A stretch of DNA of 46,395 bases, from assembly GCA_016218805.1 (NCBI GenBank), contig JACRCW010000163.1, forward strand, positions 1 through 46,395, read 5' to 3'. The number at the start of each line of letters is the position of its first letter. The first letter of the stretch is position 1. Both the position numbers and the translations under genes were made by a program. The stretch is from Deltaproteobacteria bacterium (GTDB lineage: Bacteria; Myxococcota; JACRCW01). Below are positions 1 to 7,443 of this stretch, in pieces. The notes beneath the pieces were generated by a model that worked only from the letters and a program-made list of their open reading frames with translations, searched no databases and was not told the origin of the DNA.

Positions 1-197
1 CAACGGGACAGTGGGACGGAGATGTCAGCCCGCGCCACGACGCGATTGCGCGCTGGAATCCAACCCGGTGGACCGGCACTGTCCGCCGCAACACGCTTTG
101 CGCATCGACGACCTGGTCGACCGCGACGCCGTGTAGGGGCTGCCATCGCCAGGCGCGCCAACGGGACAGTGGGACGGCGATGTCAGCCCCGCGCCAA
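1..197. repeat. Direct repeat pair (~37 bp, period 158)
   Basis: A ~37-bp segment beginning CAACGGGACAGTGGGACGG occurs at 1-37 and again at 159-196, with one substitution and one inserted C. The first copy starts at the window edge, so the repeat may be longer or part of a larger array to the left. Nothing in 1-206 looks coding: the open frames here are short, Arg-rich products of GC-rich DNA. The repeat lies just downstream of the stop of the left-most permease gene. No function is evident. Confidence 0.75.
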
Positions 198-206
198 CGA
201 GACCCC

Positions 207-1433
207 TCACAGCATCCGCAACGCGTCCACCGGGTTCATCTGTCCGGCGCGGCGCGCGGGATACGCGGCGGACACCAGCGCACCTACGACGGCGGCAGCC
301 ACCGCGTACACGGCAATCAGCGGGTCCGCGCTGGGGAAGATGAGCTGCTTGTAGCTCGCCCCCGCGGGGCTCATGGCAATGCCTACGCGGGCAAAATACG
401 CCGTGATGGAAAACCCGATGGCGGTCCCCGTCACGCCACCGACCATTCCCATGGCCAGCGCCTCCAGCATGAACAGCGCCAGCACCTGCCGGCGCCGCAT
501 GCCCACGGCCAGCATGGTGCCAATCTCGCGCACGCGCTCAAACACGCTCATCAGCACCGTGTTGATGATGCCCAGGATCACAATCAGGAACATGGTCACG
601 CTGATGCCCGCCATGATGGTCCGCAGGCGCGCCACGGTGTCCTTGAGGAACGGCATCACCTGTTCCCACGTACTGACCTCGTAGTCCCCGCCCACCCGCG
701 CCCGCAGCGCCTCCGCCACCTCGTTGATGCGCCGGTTGTCGTCCACGGCAATGACGTACTCGGTGACGCGGCCCTCCATCTGCAACAGCTGCTGCGTGAG
801 GGCCAGCGGCACGTTGATGATGCGCTTGTTCTCCAGCGTGGCCGCGCCGCGCGTGATGCCCACCACCTCCAGGTCCAACGCGTTGATGGCGCCCTCCCGC
901 CCCGGCGCGGACAGCGAAAAGAACCCGCCCAGCTCCGCCTTGAACGCCTGCGCCAGCTCACCTCCCAGCACCGCACCGTTGGCTTTGTCCGCACGCAGGT
1001 GCGTGCCCGGCGCCTGCACCTCCACCGGCCGCTCCGGACACGCCTGGAACTCCGCCACCGGTTCCAACCCAAACCCCACAACGGTGGTCCCGTTCACCCC
1101 GTCAGACAGCGTCCCGCCAAACCGGATGCGCCGCGCCACCGCCTTCACCCCCGGCGTGGTGCGCACCGCGTCGTAGAGTTCGCCGCCCTCAGGCATGTCC
1201 AGCTTCAGCGGCGCGGCCTCCGTGGCCTTCAGGTAGCCCTTCTTGTGCACCTGGATCGCACCAATGCGCGTGTTGATCGTCTGGCTCACCATCAGCGCGG
1301 ACAGCCCCCAGCCAAACCCGTTGATGAAGATGACCACCGCCACACCGACGATGATGGCGCCCAGGGTGAACGCGCTGCGCCGCTTGTTGCGCAGCAGGGA
1401 ACGGAACGCGAGCGGAATCATGCGCAGGTACAT
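207..1433 (-). CDS. MacB/FtsX-family ABC permease (second of a pair)
   Basis: A 408-residue inner-membrane permease of the FtsX/MacB/LolCE superfamily. It has an N-terminal transmembrane helix after the conserved LAFRSLLRNKRR-type segment, a large periplasmic MacB-PCD-like domain (about 40-270), and three C-terminal helices. The cytoplasmic loop RVREIGTMLAVGMRRRQV is typical of the family. Start chosen at ATG 1433 (MYLRMIPLAF), 11 nt after the stop of the upstream paralog; the longer open frame reads into that gene and is not credible. These proteins normally pair with a LolD/MacB-type ATPase to move lipoproteins, lipids or peptides to the outer envelope. No ATPase is encoded in this window. 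Confidence 0.9.
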   Translation of the reverse strand: MYLRMIPLAFRSLLRNKRRSAFTLGAIIVGVAVVIFINGFGWGLSALMVSQTINTRIGAIQVHKKGYLKATEAAPLKLDMPEGGELYDAVRTTPGVKAVARRIRFGGTLSDGVNGTTVVGFGLEPVAEFQACPERPVEVQAPGTHLRADKANGAVLGGELAQAFKAELGGFFSLSAPGREGAINALDLEVVGITRGAATLENKRIINVPLALTQQLLQMEGRVTEYVIAVDDNRRINEVAEALRARVGGDYEVSTWEQVMPFLKDTVARLRTIMAGISVTMFLIVILGIINTVLMSVFERVREIGTMLAVGMRRRQVLALFMLEALAMGMVGGVTGTAIGFSITAYFARVGIAMSPAGASYKQLIFPSADPLIAVYAVAAAVVGALVSAAYPARRAGQMNPVDALRML

Positions 1434-1444
1434 GATGCGTTCCT

Positions 1445-2656
1445 TCAAACGTGCCCCAGCGCGTCCACCGGGCGCAGCCGGCTGGCCTTCCACGCGGGGT
1501 AGAGCGCAGCCAGCGCGGCACCGGTCCCCGCCGTCAAAACCATTCGCAACAGGAATGCGGAGGCCACGTACGGCCGGATGATCTGCGGCACCGCGCTGCC
1601 CGGCGCCGGCAGCTCCAGCCCGCGTGCACCCATGTAACCCACTATCCCCGCGCCCAGCAGTCCGCCCAGCAGCGCGCCCACCGCGCCAATGAGCGCGGCC
1701 TCCCACAGGAACATCAGCAGCACCTGCCGGCGGCGCGTACCCACCGCCATCATCGTGCCAATCTCGCGCACGCGCTCCAGCACCGCCATCAGCAGCGCGT
1801 TGGCAATGCCCATCAGCATCACAAACATGAACATCACGGTGACCAGGCTCAGCGCCGCGTTCTGGTTGCGCTGCACGTCGCGGACAAACAGCGCCAGGTC
1901 ACGCCACGTGTGCACTTCGTAGTCCTCCCCCAGCGCGCGCCGCACACGCTCCGCCACGTTCTCCACGTCGTCCACATCGTGCACCTGGATGGCTATCTCC
2001 GTGATGCGTCCCTCCAGGCGCAGCAGCTCCTGCGCGGTCCGCAGCGGCATGATCATGATGCGCCGGTCCTGCTGGCTGATGGACTTGAGCCCGCCCGCCA
2101 CCCGCACGTTCACGCCGTTGAGGATGCCGTCCACGTCGGAAGCCAGCACCGCGCCGGGCTTGCCCACCTCCGCCTGCATGGCCTCCCACAGGTCCACGCC
2201 GACAATGATCCCCGCCTCGCCCTCCTTCAGCCACCCGCCCCTGCCAATGAGTTCCATCCGCTTGGGGGTGACCTTCAACTCCGTGGCCGGGTCCACCGCC
2301 GTGATCTGCGCAAACAGCGTCTCATCCCCCGCATTCACCAGCCCGCCAAACCCTATCCGCGGCGCCACCGCTTTCACACCCGGAACCGCCTGGATGCGCG
2401 CGAGCAGCGTGGGATCCTCCGGCAGGTTCTTCCCGATGGGCGACGCATCCATCCCGCCCACGTGTCCCCGGCGGTGCACCTGCAGCGCGCCCATGTTTCC
2501 CTCGGTGACGCCCTGCACCAGCGCGGCTTGCAGCCCGTTGAGGAACCCGCGCACGCCCACCACCGCAAACACGCCCACCAGCACCGCCGCCACGGTCAGC
2601 CCCGTGCGCCGGCGGTTGCGCAGCAGGTTGCGGACGGCCAGGCGCAGCAGGACCAC
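1445..2656 (-). CDS. MacB/FtsX-family ABC permease (first of a pair)
   Basis: A 403-residue permease paralogous to the gene that follows it, with one N-terminal helix, a periplasmic domain of roughly 240 residues and three C-terminal helices. The loop RVREIGTMMAVGTRRRQV is almost identical to that of its neighbour, suggesting tandem duplication and a heterodimer like LolC/LolE. Start is GTG 2656, preceded by a strong AGGAGGA ribosome-binding site. It is the first gene of the operon and diverges from the Fur-family gene. Substrate unknown; lipoprotein release or envelope-stress export are the likely roles from family knowledge. Confidence 0.9.
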   Translation of the reverse strand: MVLLRLAVRNLLRNRRRTGLTVAAVLVGVFAVVGVRGFLNGLQAALVQGVTEGNMGALQVHRRGHVGGMDASPIGKNLPEDPTLLARIQAVPGVKAVAPRIGFGGLVNAGDETLFAQITAVDPATELKVTPKRMELIGRGGWLKEGEAGIIVGVDLWEAMQAEVGKPGAVLASDVDGILNGVNVRVAGGLKSISQQDRRIMIMPLRTAQELLRLEGRITEIAIQVHDVDDVENVAERVRRALGEDYEVHTWRDLALFVRDVQRNQNAALSLVTVMFMFVMLMGIANALLMAVLERVREIGTMMAVGTRRRQVLLMFLWEAALIGAVGALLGGLLGAGIVGYMGARGLELPAPGSAVPQIIRPYVASAFLLRMVLTAGTGAALAALYPAWKASRLRPVDALGHV

Positions 2657-2685
2657 GTTTCCTCCTCAGTACCGGCGGGGCAGGC

Positions 2686-2715
2686 ATCCAAGGCCGGGCG
2701 CCTTCCCCGCGTCAA
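2686..2715 (-). promoter_or_regulatory. Candidate sigma-70 promoter for the permease pair
   Basis: On the minus strand TTGACG (2710-2715) is followed after 18 nt by TTGGAT (2686-2691). This would start transcription about 20-25 nt before the GTG start at 2656. It matches the TTGAC / TA-GG-T style seen at several other genes in the window. Inferred by eye. Confidence 0.35.
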
Positions 2716-2798
2716 CGTGGAGGCACGGCTGCGCTGTGGTCACCGCTGGCTGCCGCCACGGTTTGCGCGCTGACGGGCGCGGTGTTCTCCTCGCGCGC

Positions 2799-3299
2799 AT
2801 GGGCCGTTTTGTTCCCGTTCACCACGAAGCGCACGACGACTGTTTTGCCGAAGAGGCCAGCCAGGTGCTGGCCGGCAACGGGCTGCGCGTCACGCGACCG
2901 CGCCGTGCCGTCGTGGAGCTGCTGGAGCGGTCACCGCGGCCCATGGGCGCGGCGGACATCCACCAGGAGTTGCGCACGCAGGGCATCCGGATTGACCGGG
3001 CCAGCGTGTACCGCGTGCTGGCGGTGCTGGAGGCGCAGGGACTGGTGCACCGCGTGCTGTCCGCGCAGGGCTACATGGCCTGCCACCCGCCCACGCACCT
3101 GCACCTGCACGGCGGCACGGAGCCCGCGGACCACAGCTGCCACCACCACCTGGTGTGCCGTGCCTGCGGGCGCACGCTGGAGACGCACTGTGACGGACTG
3201 CGCGGCCTGATTGACACCATCGTGGAGCGCACCGGGTTCCAGGTGGAGGGTCACGTGCTGGAGATTGTGGGCACCTGCCGCGAGTGCCGCCAGAAGTGA
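2799..3299 (+). CDS. Fur-family transcriptional regulator
   Basis: A 166-residue metal-dependent repressor of the Fur/Zur/PerR family. The winged helix occupies roughly residues 25-90, with the recognition segment IRIDRASVYRVLAVLEAQGLV. A C-terminal dimerisation domain carries the HHHLVCRACG motif, Cys residues near 128-131 and a final CREC pair, the structural zinc site of the family. Start ATG 2799 gives a normal family length; the longer open frame upstream runs through the divergent permease gene. A His-rich stretch (HPPTHLHLHGG) could be a regulatory metal site. Whether it senses iron, zinc, manganese or peroxide cannot be told from sequence. It sits 65 bp before ftsY. Confidence 0.88.
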   Translation: MGRFVPVHHEAHDDCFAEEASQVLAGNGLRVTRPRRAVVELLERSPRPMGAADIHQELRTQGIRIDRASVYRVLAVLEAQGLVHRVLSAQGYMACHPPTHLHLHGGTEPADHSCHHHLVCRACGRTLETHCDGLRGLIDTIVERTGFQVEGHVLEIVGTCRECRQK

Positions 3300-3326
3300 T
3301 CCACGACGACATCCGTGCACCGCGTC

Positions 3327-3355
3327 TTGACACCGCGTCGGACCGTCCCTAACTG
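3327..3355 (+). promoter_or_regulatory. Candidate ftsY promoter (short or no leader)
   Basis: A consensus TTGACA at 3327-3332 is followed after 17 nt by TAACTG (3350-3355), a weak -10 box. Transcription would start about 3362, only a few bases before ATG 3365, and no Shine-Dalgarno sequence precedes that ATG. This suggests a leaderless or nearly leaderless message. By eye only. Confidence 0.33.
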
Positions 3356-3364
3356 CGCGCGACC

Positions 3365-4573
3365 ATGCAGAACACGCAGACCGGCACCACGCCCGCGGCA
3401 CCCGTCCCGCCACCCGACGGTGGCGACATCGCCGGGCTCATCTTCTTTGCCCTGTTCTTTGCAGCCTTCTTTGCGCTGGGTATTGCGTTTGTGCGCAAGC
3501 GCAACCGTCAGAACCGTGAAGAGCTGGCCGCGGAACTGGACAAGGCCCCCCCGCCTGACGAACAGGCGCCCCAGCTCACCGAGGGCGAACCCCCGCTGCA
3601 GGCGGGTGAGGCCACCGCAGCCCATGCGCCCGCGCCGGTGGTCCCCAAGGATGACACCGAGGCGCGCGACGCCTACCGCCGCGGGCTGGAGAAGACGCGC
3701 ACCGGGTTCTTCTCGCGGCTGACCACGCTGCTCAGCGGCACCCGGGAGATAGATGAGAAGATTGTTGATGAGCTGGAGCCGCTGCTCATCCAGGCGGACG
3801 TGGGCGTGAAGACCACGCAGAAACTGATGGACCTGGTGCGGCAGCGCCTGTCCTCCAAGGAGCTGTCCAGCGCGGAGAAGGTGCGCGACGCGATCCGTGA
3901 CGAGATCCTCCGCATGGTGAGCGTGCCGGCGCCCGTCATGGAAGAGCGCACGGAGCGCCCCTGCGTGGTGATGGTGGTGGGCGTCAACGGCGCGGGGAAG
4001 ACCACCACCATTGGCAAGCTGGCCCACCGCCTGCGCCAACGCGGCCACACGGTGGTCCTGGGTGCGGGTGACACTTTCCGCGCCGCCGCGGTGGAACAGC
4101 TGCGCGTCTGGGGTGACCGCGCGGGGTGCGTCACCGTTGAGGGCAAGGAGGGACAGGACTCCGCGGCGGTGCTGTTTGACAGCGTGAAGAAGGGCAAGGA
4201 GGAGGGCGCGGCCTTCATCCTGGGTGACACCGCGGGGCGCCTGCACACCAAGGTGAACCTGATGGAGGAGCTCAAGAAGGTGCGCCGGGTGATGGCCAAG
4301 GCGCACGAAGGCGCGCCCCACGAGGTGCTGCTGGTGCTGGACGCCACCACCGGCCAGAACGCGCTCATCCAGGCGGAGCAGTTCAACCAGGCGCTGGAGC
4401 TGTCCGGCGTGATCCTCACCAAGGTGGACGGCACCGCCAAGGGCGGCGTGATCATCGCCATCTGTGACCAGTTGAAGCTGCCGGTGCGTTTCGTCGGCGT
4501 GGGCGAGAAGCTGTCTGACCTGCGGCCGTTCGATCCCGCGGCGTTCGTCGACGGATTGTTCGCGGAAGGCTGA
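3365..4573 (+). CDS. ftsY: Signal recognition particle receptor FtsY
   Basis: SRP receptor GTPase, 402 residues, which docks SRP-ribosome complexes at the inner membrane. An N-terminal transmembrane helix (about 22-44) is followed by an acidic, Pro-rich linker (about 50-100), then the N domain and the GTPase (G) domain. Visible motifs are the P-loop GVNGAGKTTT (206-215), DTFRAAAVEQL, DTAGRL and TKVDGTAKGG. The membrane helix before the A region is a variant seen outside the enterobacteria. It ends 4 bp before the convergent kinase gene. Confidence 0.97.
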   Translation: MQNTQTGTTPAAPVPPPDGGDIAGLIFFALFFAAFFALGIAFVRKRNRQNREELAAELDKAPPPDEQAPQLTEGEPPLQAGEATAAHAPAPVVPKDDTEARDAYRRGLEKTRTGFFSRLTTLLSGTREIDEKIVDELEPLLIQADVGVKTTQKLMDLVRQRLSSKELSSAEKVRDAIRDEILRMVSVPAPVMEERTERPCVVMVVGVNGAGKTTTIGKLAHRLRQRGHTVVLGAGDTFRAAAVEQLRVWGDRAGCVTVEGKEGQDSAAVLFDSVKKGKEEGAAFILGDTAGRLHTKVNLMEELKKVRRVMAKAHEGAPHEVLLVLDATTGQNALIQAEQFNQALELSGVILTKVDGTAKGGVIIAICDQLKLPVRFVGVGEKLSDLRPFDPAAFVDGLFAEG

Positions 4574-4577
4574 CGGG

Positions 4578-6359
4578 TCAGCCCCGCTTCTTCTTCTTCC
4601 TCGGTTTCTTCTCGGGCGCCTCGTCTTTGGCGGCGGCGGCGTCCGGCGGCGGGCCCGCGTCCACCGCGGCGGCGGCCGGGTCAAACATGATCTCCACCTT
4701 GCGGTCCGGCGGTTTGAACGCGGCCATGTCCAGCTGCTGGCTCAGCTCCTGACCGTCAGGCAGGCGCACCACCAGCGTGAACGGCTTGTCCAGCACCACC
4801 TGGTCCAGCCGCAGGTTGGTCTTGCCGCTCTCCTTGCCGTCCACAAGGACCGTGGCCCCGGACGGCTTGCTCTTCACAATCAGCGTCCCGGTCACCGCGC
4901 GGCGCCCCTCCTGCGCGCGCGTGACCATCTGCTGCGCCTCTTCGCGGTTGGAGACCACCCACACGCCGGACACCAGCGCCACGGCGGCCAACCCGCCCAG
5001 CGCCACCCGCTGCGGCGTGCGGCTCTTGAGCCCCATGGCCTTGGCCAGCACCAGCATCTCCGCGTCATTGCCAATCTTGCCCGCCCACCCCAGCTCGTCA
5101 TTCTTGGCCAGCACCTGCACGGCGGGGCGGTTGCTCACGCTGGCCACCGGCAGCGACGGAAGCACGTCCTGCGGCTTGGTCTGCTTGTGGACCTCGGTGA
5201 AGTCCTCACGCACGCGCAGCAGGTCCGTGGCGCTGGCGGAGGAGACCACGGCGGGCAGCGGTTCCTGCGGTGCGGGAGCGGGTGCGGGGGCCACCACCGG
5301 CTCGGGCGCCGGCGCGGTGGGGACCGCCGGCTGGCTCATGGCCGGCATGCTGGACGGCATGGGCTCCGTCTGCGGGCGTGACCGGCTCTCCGGCGGCCGC
5401 GTGGGCGGCGCGGTGAGCCCCTCCACCGCCACAGCGGCCTTCACGCTCTTGATCGCCTCGGACAGGCCGCGGCTGGTCACCGCCACGCCCAACCGCGCAA
5501 TCTCCCCGCGCAGCGCGTCCTCAAAGTCCAGCGCGGAGGGGTAGCGGTCCTCCGCGCGCGTGGACAGCGCCTTCATCACCACCTCATCCACGCTCTTGGG
5601 AATGTCCCCGCGCAGCGTGGAAGGGATGGGCAGCGGGCCCTCAGCCAGCTTGGCGCGGTGCTCCACCGCGTCCTTCACGGAGATGAGCCGCCGCACCGTC
5701 AACAACTCATGCAGGATGATGGCCAGGCCGTACTGGTCCGCGCGCGCATCCACCGAGTAACCCATCACCTGCTCGGGAGACATGTACCCGGGCGTGCCCT
5801 TGATGACGCCGGAACCGGTCTGGTGCTTCTTCACGCTGGACCGCGCAATCCCAAAGTCCAGGATCTTCACCTCGCCCGCCGGGGACACCACCACGTTTCG
5901 CGGGTTCAGGTCCCGGTGGACAATGCCCAGCGGTGACCCGTCCGGCGCGGTGCGCCCGTGCGCGTAGCCCAGCCCCTTGGCCACCTCGGCGGCGATGTAC
6001 AGCGCAATGGCAACGGGCAGCGGGCGGTTCTTGACGTAGCACTCGCGCAGCAGGTCCAACGCCGTCATGCCCTCGGCGTACTCCATGGCGATGTAGTAGT
6101 TGCCACCAACCTCACCCAGCTCATAGACGGGGACAATGTTGCCGTGCGTGAGGCTGACCAGGACTTTGGCCTCGTCCACAAACATCTGCACAAACGAAGG
6201 ATTCTGCGCATACTTGGACAGGATGCGCTTCACCACCATCTGTTTTTCAAAACCGTTCACGCCGAAGATCTTGGCGCGGTAGATCTCCGCCATCCCGCCG
6301 ACGGCGATGAGGTCCGTCAGCAGGTACTTTCCAAACGGGACCGGAAACGTCTGGGCCAT
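4578..6359 (-). CDS. Membrane-anchored Ser/Thr protein kinase with C-terminal PEGA domain
   Basis: A 593-residue Hanks-type kinase. The kinase domain spans about 10-280: glycine loop VGGMAE (20-25), ATP-binding Lys44, Glu63, catalytic HRD (148-150) and DFG (168-170), and GTPGYMSPEQ in the activation segment. The catalytic loop reads HRDLNPRN, with Asn where most kinases have Lys, a substitution comparable to the HRDVSPQN-type kinases common in myxobacteria. A Pro-rich linker (about 320-400) leads to a single transmembrane helix near 455-473, then a PEGA-type domain (about 490-555) and a Lys/Arg-rich tail. The PEGA part is predicted outside the cytoplasm. Start ATG 6359 has an upstream GAGGG. 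Substrate unknown. Confidence 0.92.
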   Translation of the reverse strand: MAQTFPVPFGKYLLTDLIAVGGMAEIYRAKIFGVNGFEKQMVVKRILSKYAQNPSFVQMFVDEAKVLVSLTHGNIVPVYELGEVGGNYYIAMEYAEGMTALDLLRECYVKNRPLPVAIALYIAAEVAKGLGYAHGRTAPDGSPLGIVHRDLNPRNVVVSPAGEVKILDFGIARSSVKKHQTGSGVIKGTPGYMSPEQVMGYSVDARADQYGLAIILHELLTVRRLISVKDAVEHRAKLAEGPLPIPSTLRGDIPKSVDEVVMKALSTRAEDRYPSALDFEDALRGEIARLGVAVTSRGLSEAIKSVKAAVAVEGLTAPPTRPPESRSRPQTEPMPSSMPAMSQPAVPTAPAPEPVVAPAPAPAPQEPLPAVVSSASATDLLRVREDFTEVHKQTKPQDVLPSLPVASVSNRPAVQVLAKNDELGWAGKIGNDAEMLVLAKAMGLKSRTPQRVALGGLAAVALVSGVWVVSNREEAQQMVTRAQEGRRAVTGTLIVKSKPSGATVLVDGKESGKTNLRLDQVVLDKPFTLVVRLPDGQELSQQLDMAAFKPPDRKVEIMFDPAAAAVDAGPPPDAAAAKDEAPEKKPRKKKKRG

Positions 6360-6494
6360 CCAACCCTCGCCACACCCTTCGCTGCGGGCGGGCGGACCCT
6401 ACCACCGGGGGGCCGCCGCGGCCCACCGCTTGCGGCGCCGCCCTTGCGCGTTTACACGGCGGGCCCCGCTCGTCGTCCACGGAGGCGCCACACC

Positions 6495-6875
6495 ATGACC
6501 ACGCTGGAGGAGGGCCTGTCCGCGCTGGACCGGGACGCCCTGCGCGAACTTGTCCGCCACGCCCTGCGCGTCACCGCCGCGCTGCCCGCGGCCGGCCCGC
6601 TGCCGGACGCGGTGACCGCGGGCACGGTGGCCCTGGTCCCGCGCGAGGAGGGCCTGCAGCCCAAGGACCTCCCGGTGGAGACGCTGCTGCACAAGATCAC
6701 CATGGTGCGGGACAAGCTGCGCGTGGCGGAACAGCGCGTGAACGCCTCCGACGGGCTCACCCCCGCCGCGCGGCAGCAGCTGCAGGGCCGCCTCACGGAG
6801 GCCTACCGCGCGCTGGCCGCCGTGGACGCGCTGCTGTCACCGCCCCCCGCGGGCAACCCCGGAGGCACGCCGTGA
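6495..6875 (+). CDS. Small helical hypothetical protein
   Basis: A 126-residue soluble protein that I do not recognise. It is Leu/Ala/Arg-rich and predicted mostly helical, with a central Pro-containing segment and the helical stretch KITMVRDKLRVAEQRVN, and ends in a Pro/Gly tail. Start ATG 6495 follows GGAGG. Its stop overlaps the GTG start of the next gene by 4 nt (GTGA), so the two are probably translationally coupled. The longer frame upstream reads antisense through the kinase gene and is not credible. Confidence 0.72.
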   Translation: MTTLEEGLSALDRDALRELVRHALRVTAALPAAGPLPDAVTAGTVALVPREEGLQPKDLPVETLLHKITMVRDKLRVAEQRVNASDGLTPAARQQLQGRLTEAYRALAAVDALLSPPPAGNPGGTP

Positions 6876-7399
6876 CCCCCGCCCCCTGCTCCCGGCTCCG
6901 CCAGGCCCTGCGCGCGTTGGCCGTCGTCGCCGCGGCGTGGGGTGCGTCCGCCGGATCCTGTGACCGCGCGGTCCGCCAGCACCCCCTCACGCTGGAACCG
7001 CAGGTGTTCTCGTTCCACCGCGCCATCCGGGACAAGCGCTTTGCGGAGGCCACGCAGTACATGGTCCCGGAAGTGCGCGAAGCGTTCGTCCGCTCCTGGG
7101 CCCGCGCGGACCGCGGCGCCGAGTTCCCCGAGCTGGAGGTCCTGGTCCAGCGCACCTCCGACGACGCGGAGTTCACGCACATTGAGGCGGAACTCCACTA
7201 CATCCTGGCCAATGACCTGGTGGAGCGCCGCTACCGCATGCTGGAAATCTGGCGCGGCGTGGACCGCACCTGGGTCCTGTCCAACCTGGTGGAGGCCCCG
7301 CCGGAATTGCGCGAACCGGCCCCGGCCGCCCCCGTCGACCCCGCCGCGGCACCGCCCGCGCCCGCGCCAGCCACCGGCGAGGGGTTTGGCGGGCGCTGA
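6872..7399 (+). CDS. Putative lipoprotein
   Basis: A 175-residue exported protein with an N-terminal signal sequence ending at Cys (ASAGSC, about residue 29), a weak lipobox. The mature part FSFHRAIRDKRFAEATQYM resembles small periplasmic NTF2-like or DUF-type domains, but I cannot name a family. The C-terminus is low-complexity Pro/Ala. GTG start with GGAGG before it, coupled by GTGA to the preceding gene, and 44 bp upstream of nuoN. A role in assembling the respiratory complex is possible only by position. Confidence 0.72.
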   Translation: MTPAPCSRLRQALRALAVVAAAWGASAGSCDRAVRQHPLTLEPQVFSFHRAIRDKRFAEATQYMVPEVREAFVRSWARADRGAEFPELEVLVQRTSDDAEFTHIEAELHYILANDLVERRYRMLEIWRGVDRTWVLSNLVEAPPELREPAPAAPVDPAAAPPAPAPATGEGFGGR

Positions 7400-7443
7400 C
7401 GCCTTTCCCCGACTGTCCCCCCTGGACTAGAAGGCGCCCCGCC

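Noticed and set aside
180..1502. Long plus-strand open frame (440 residues)
   Set aside because: It lies antisense to the permease gene, is His/Arg/Gln-rich with no domain, and arises from codon bias of the real minus-strand gene.
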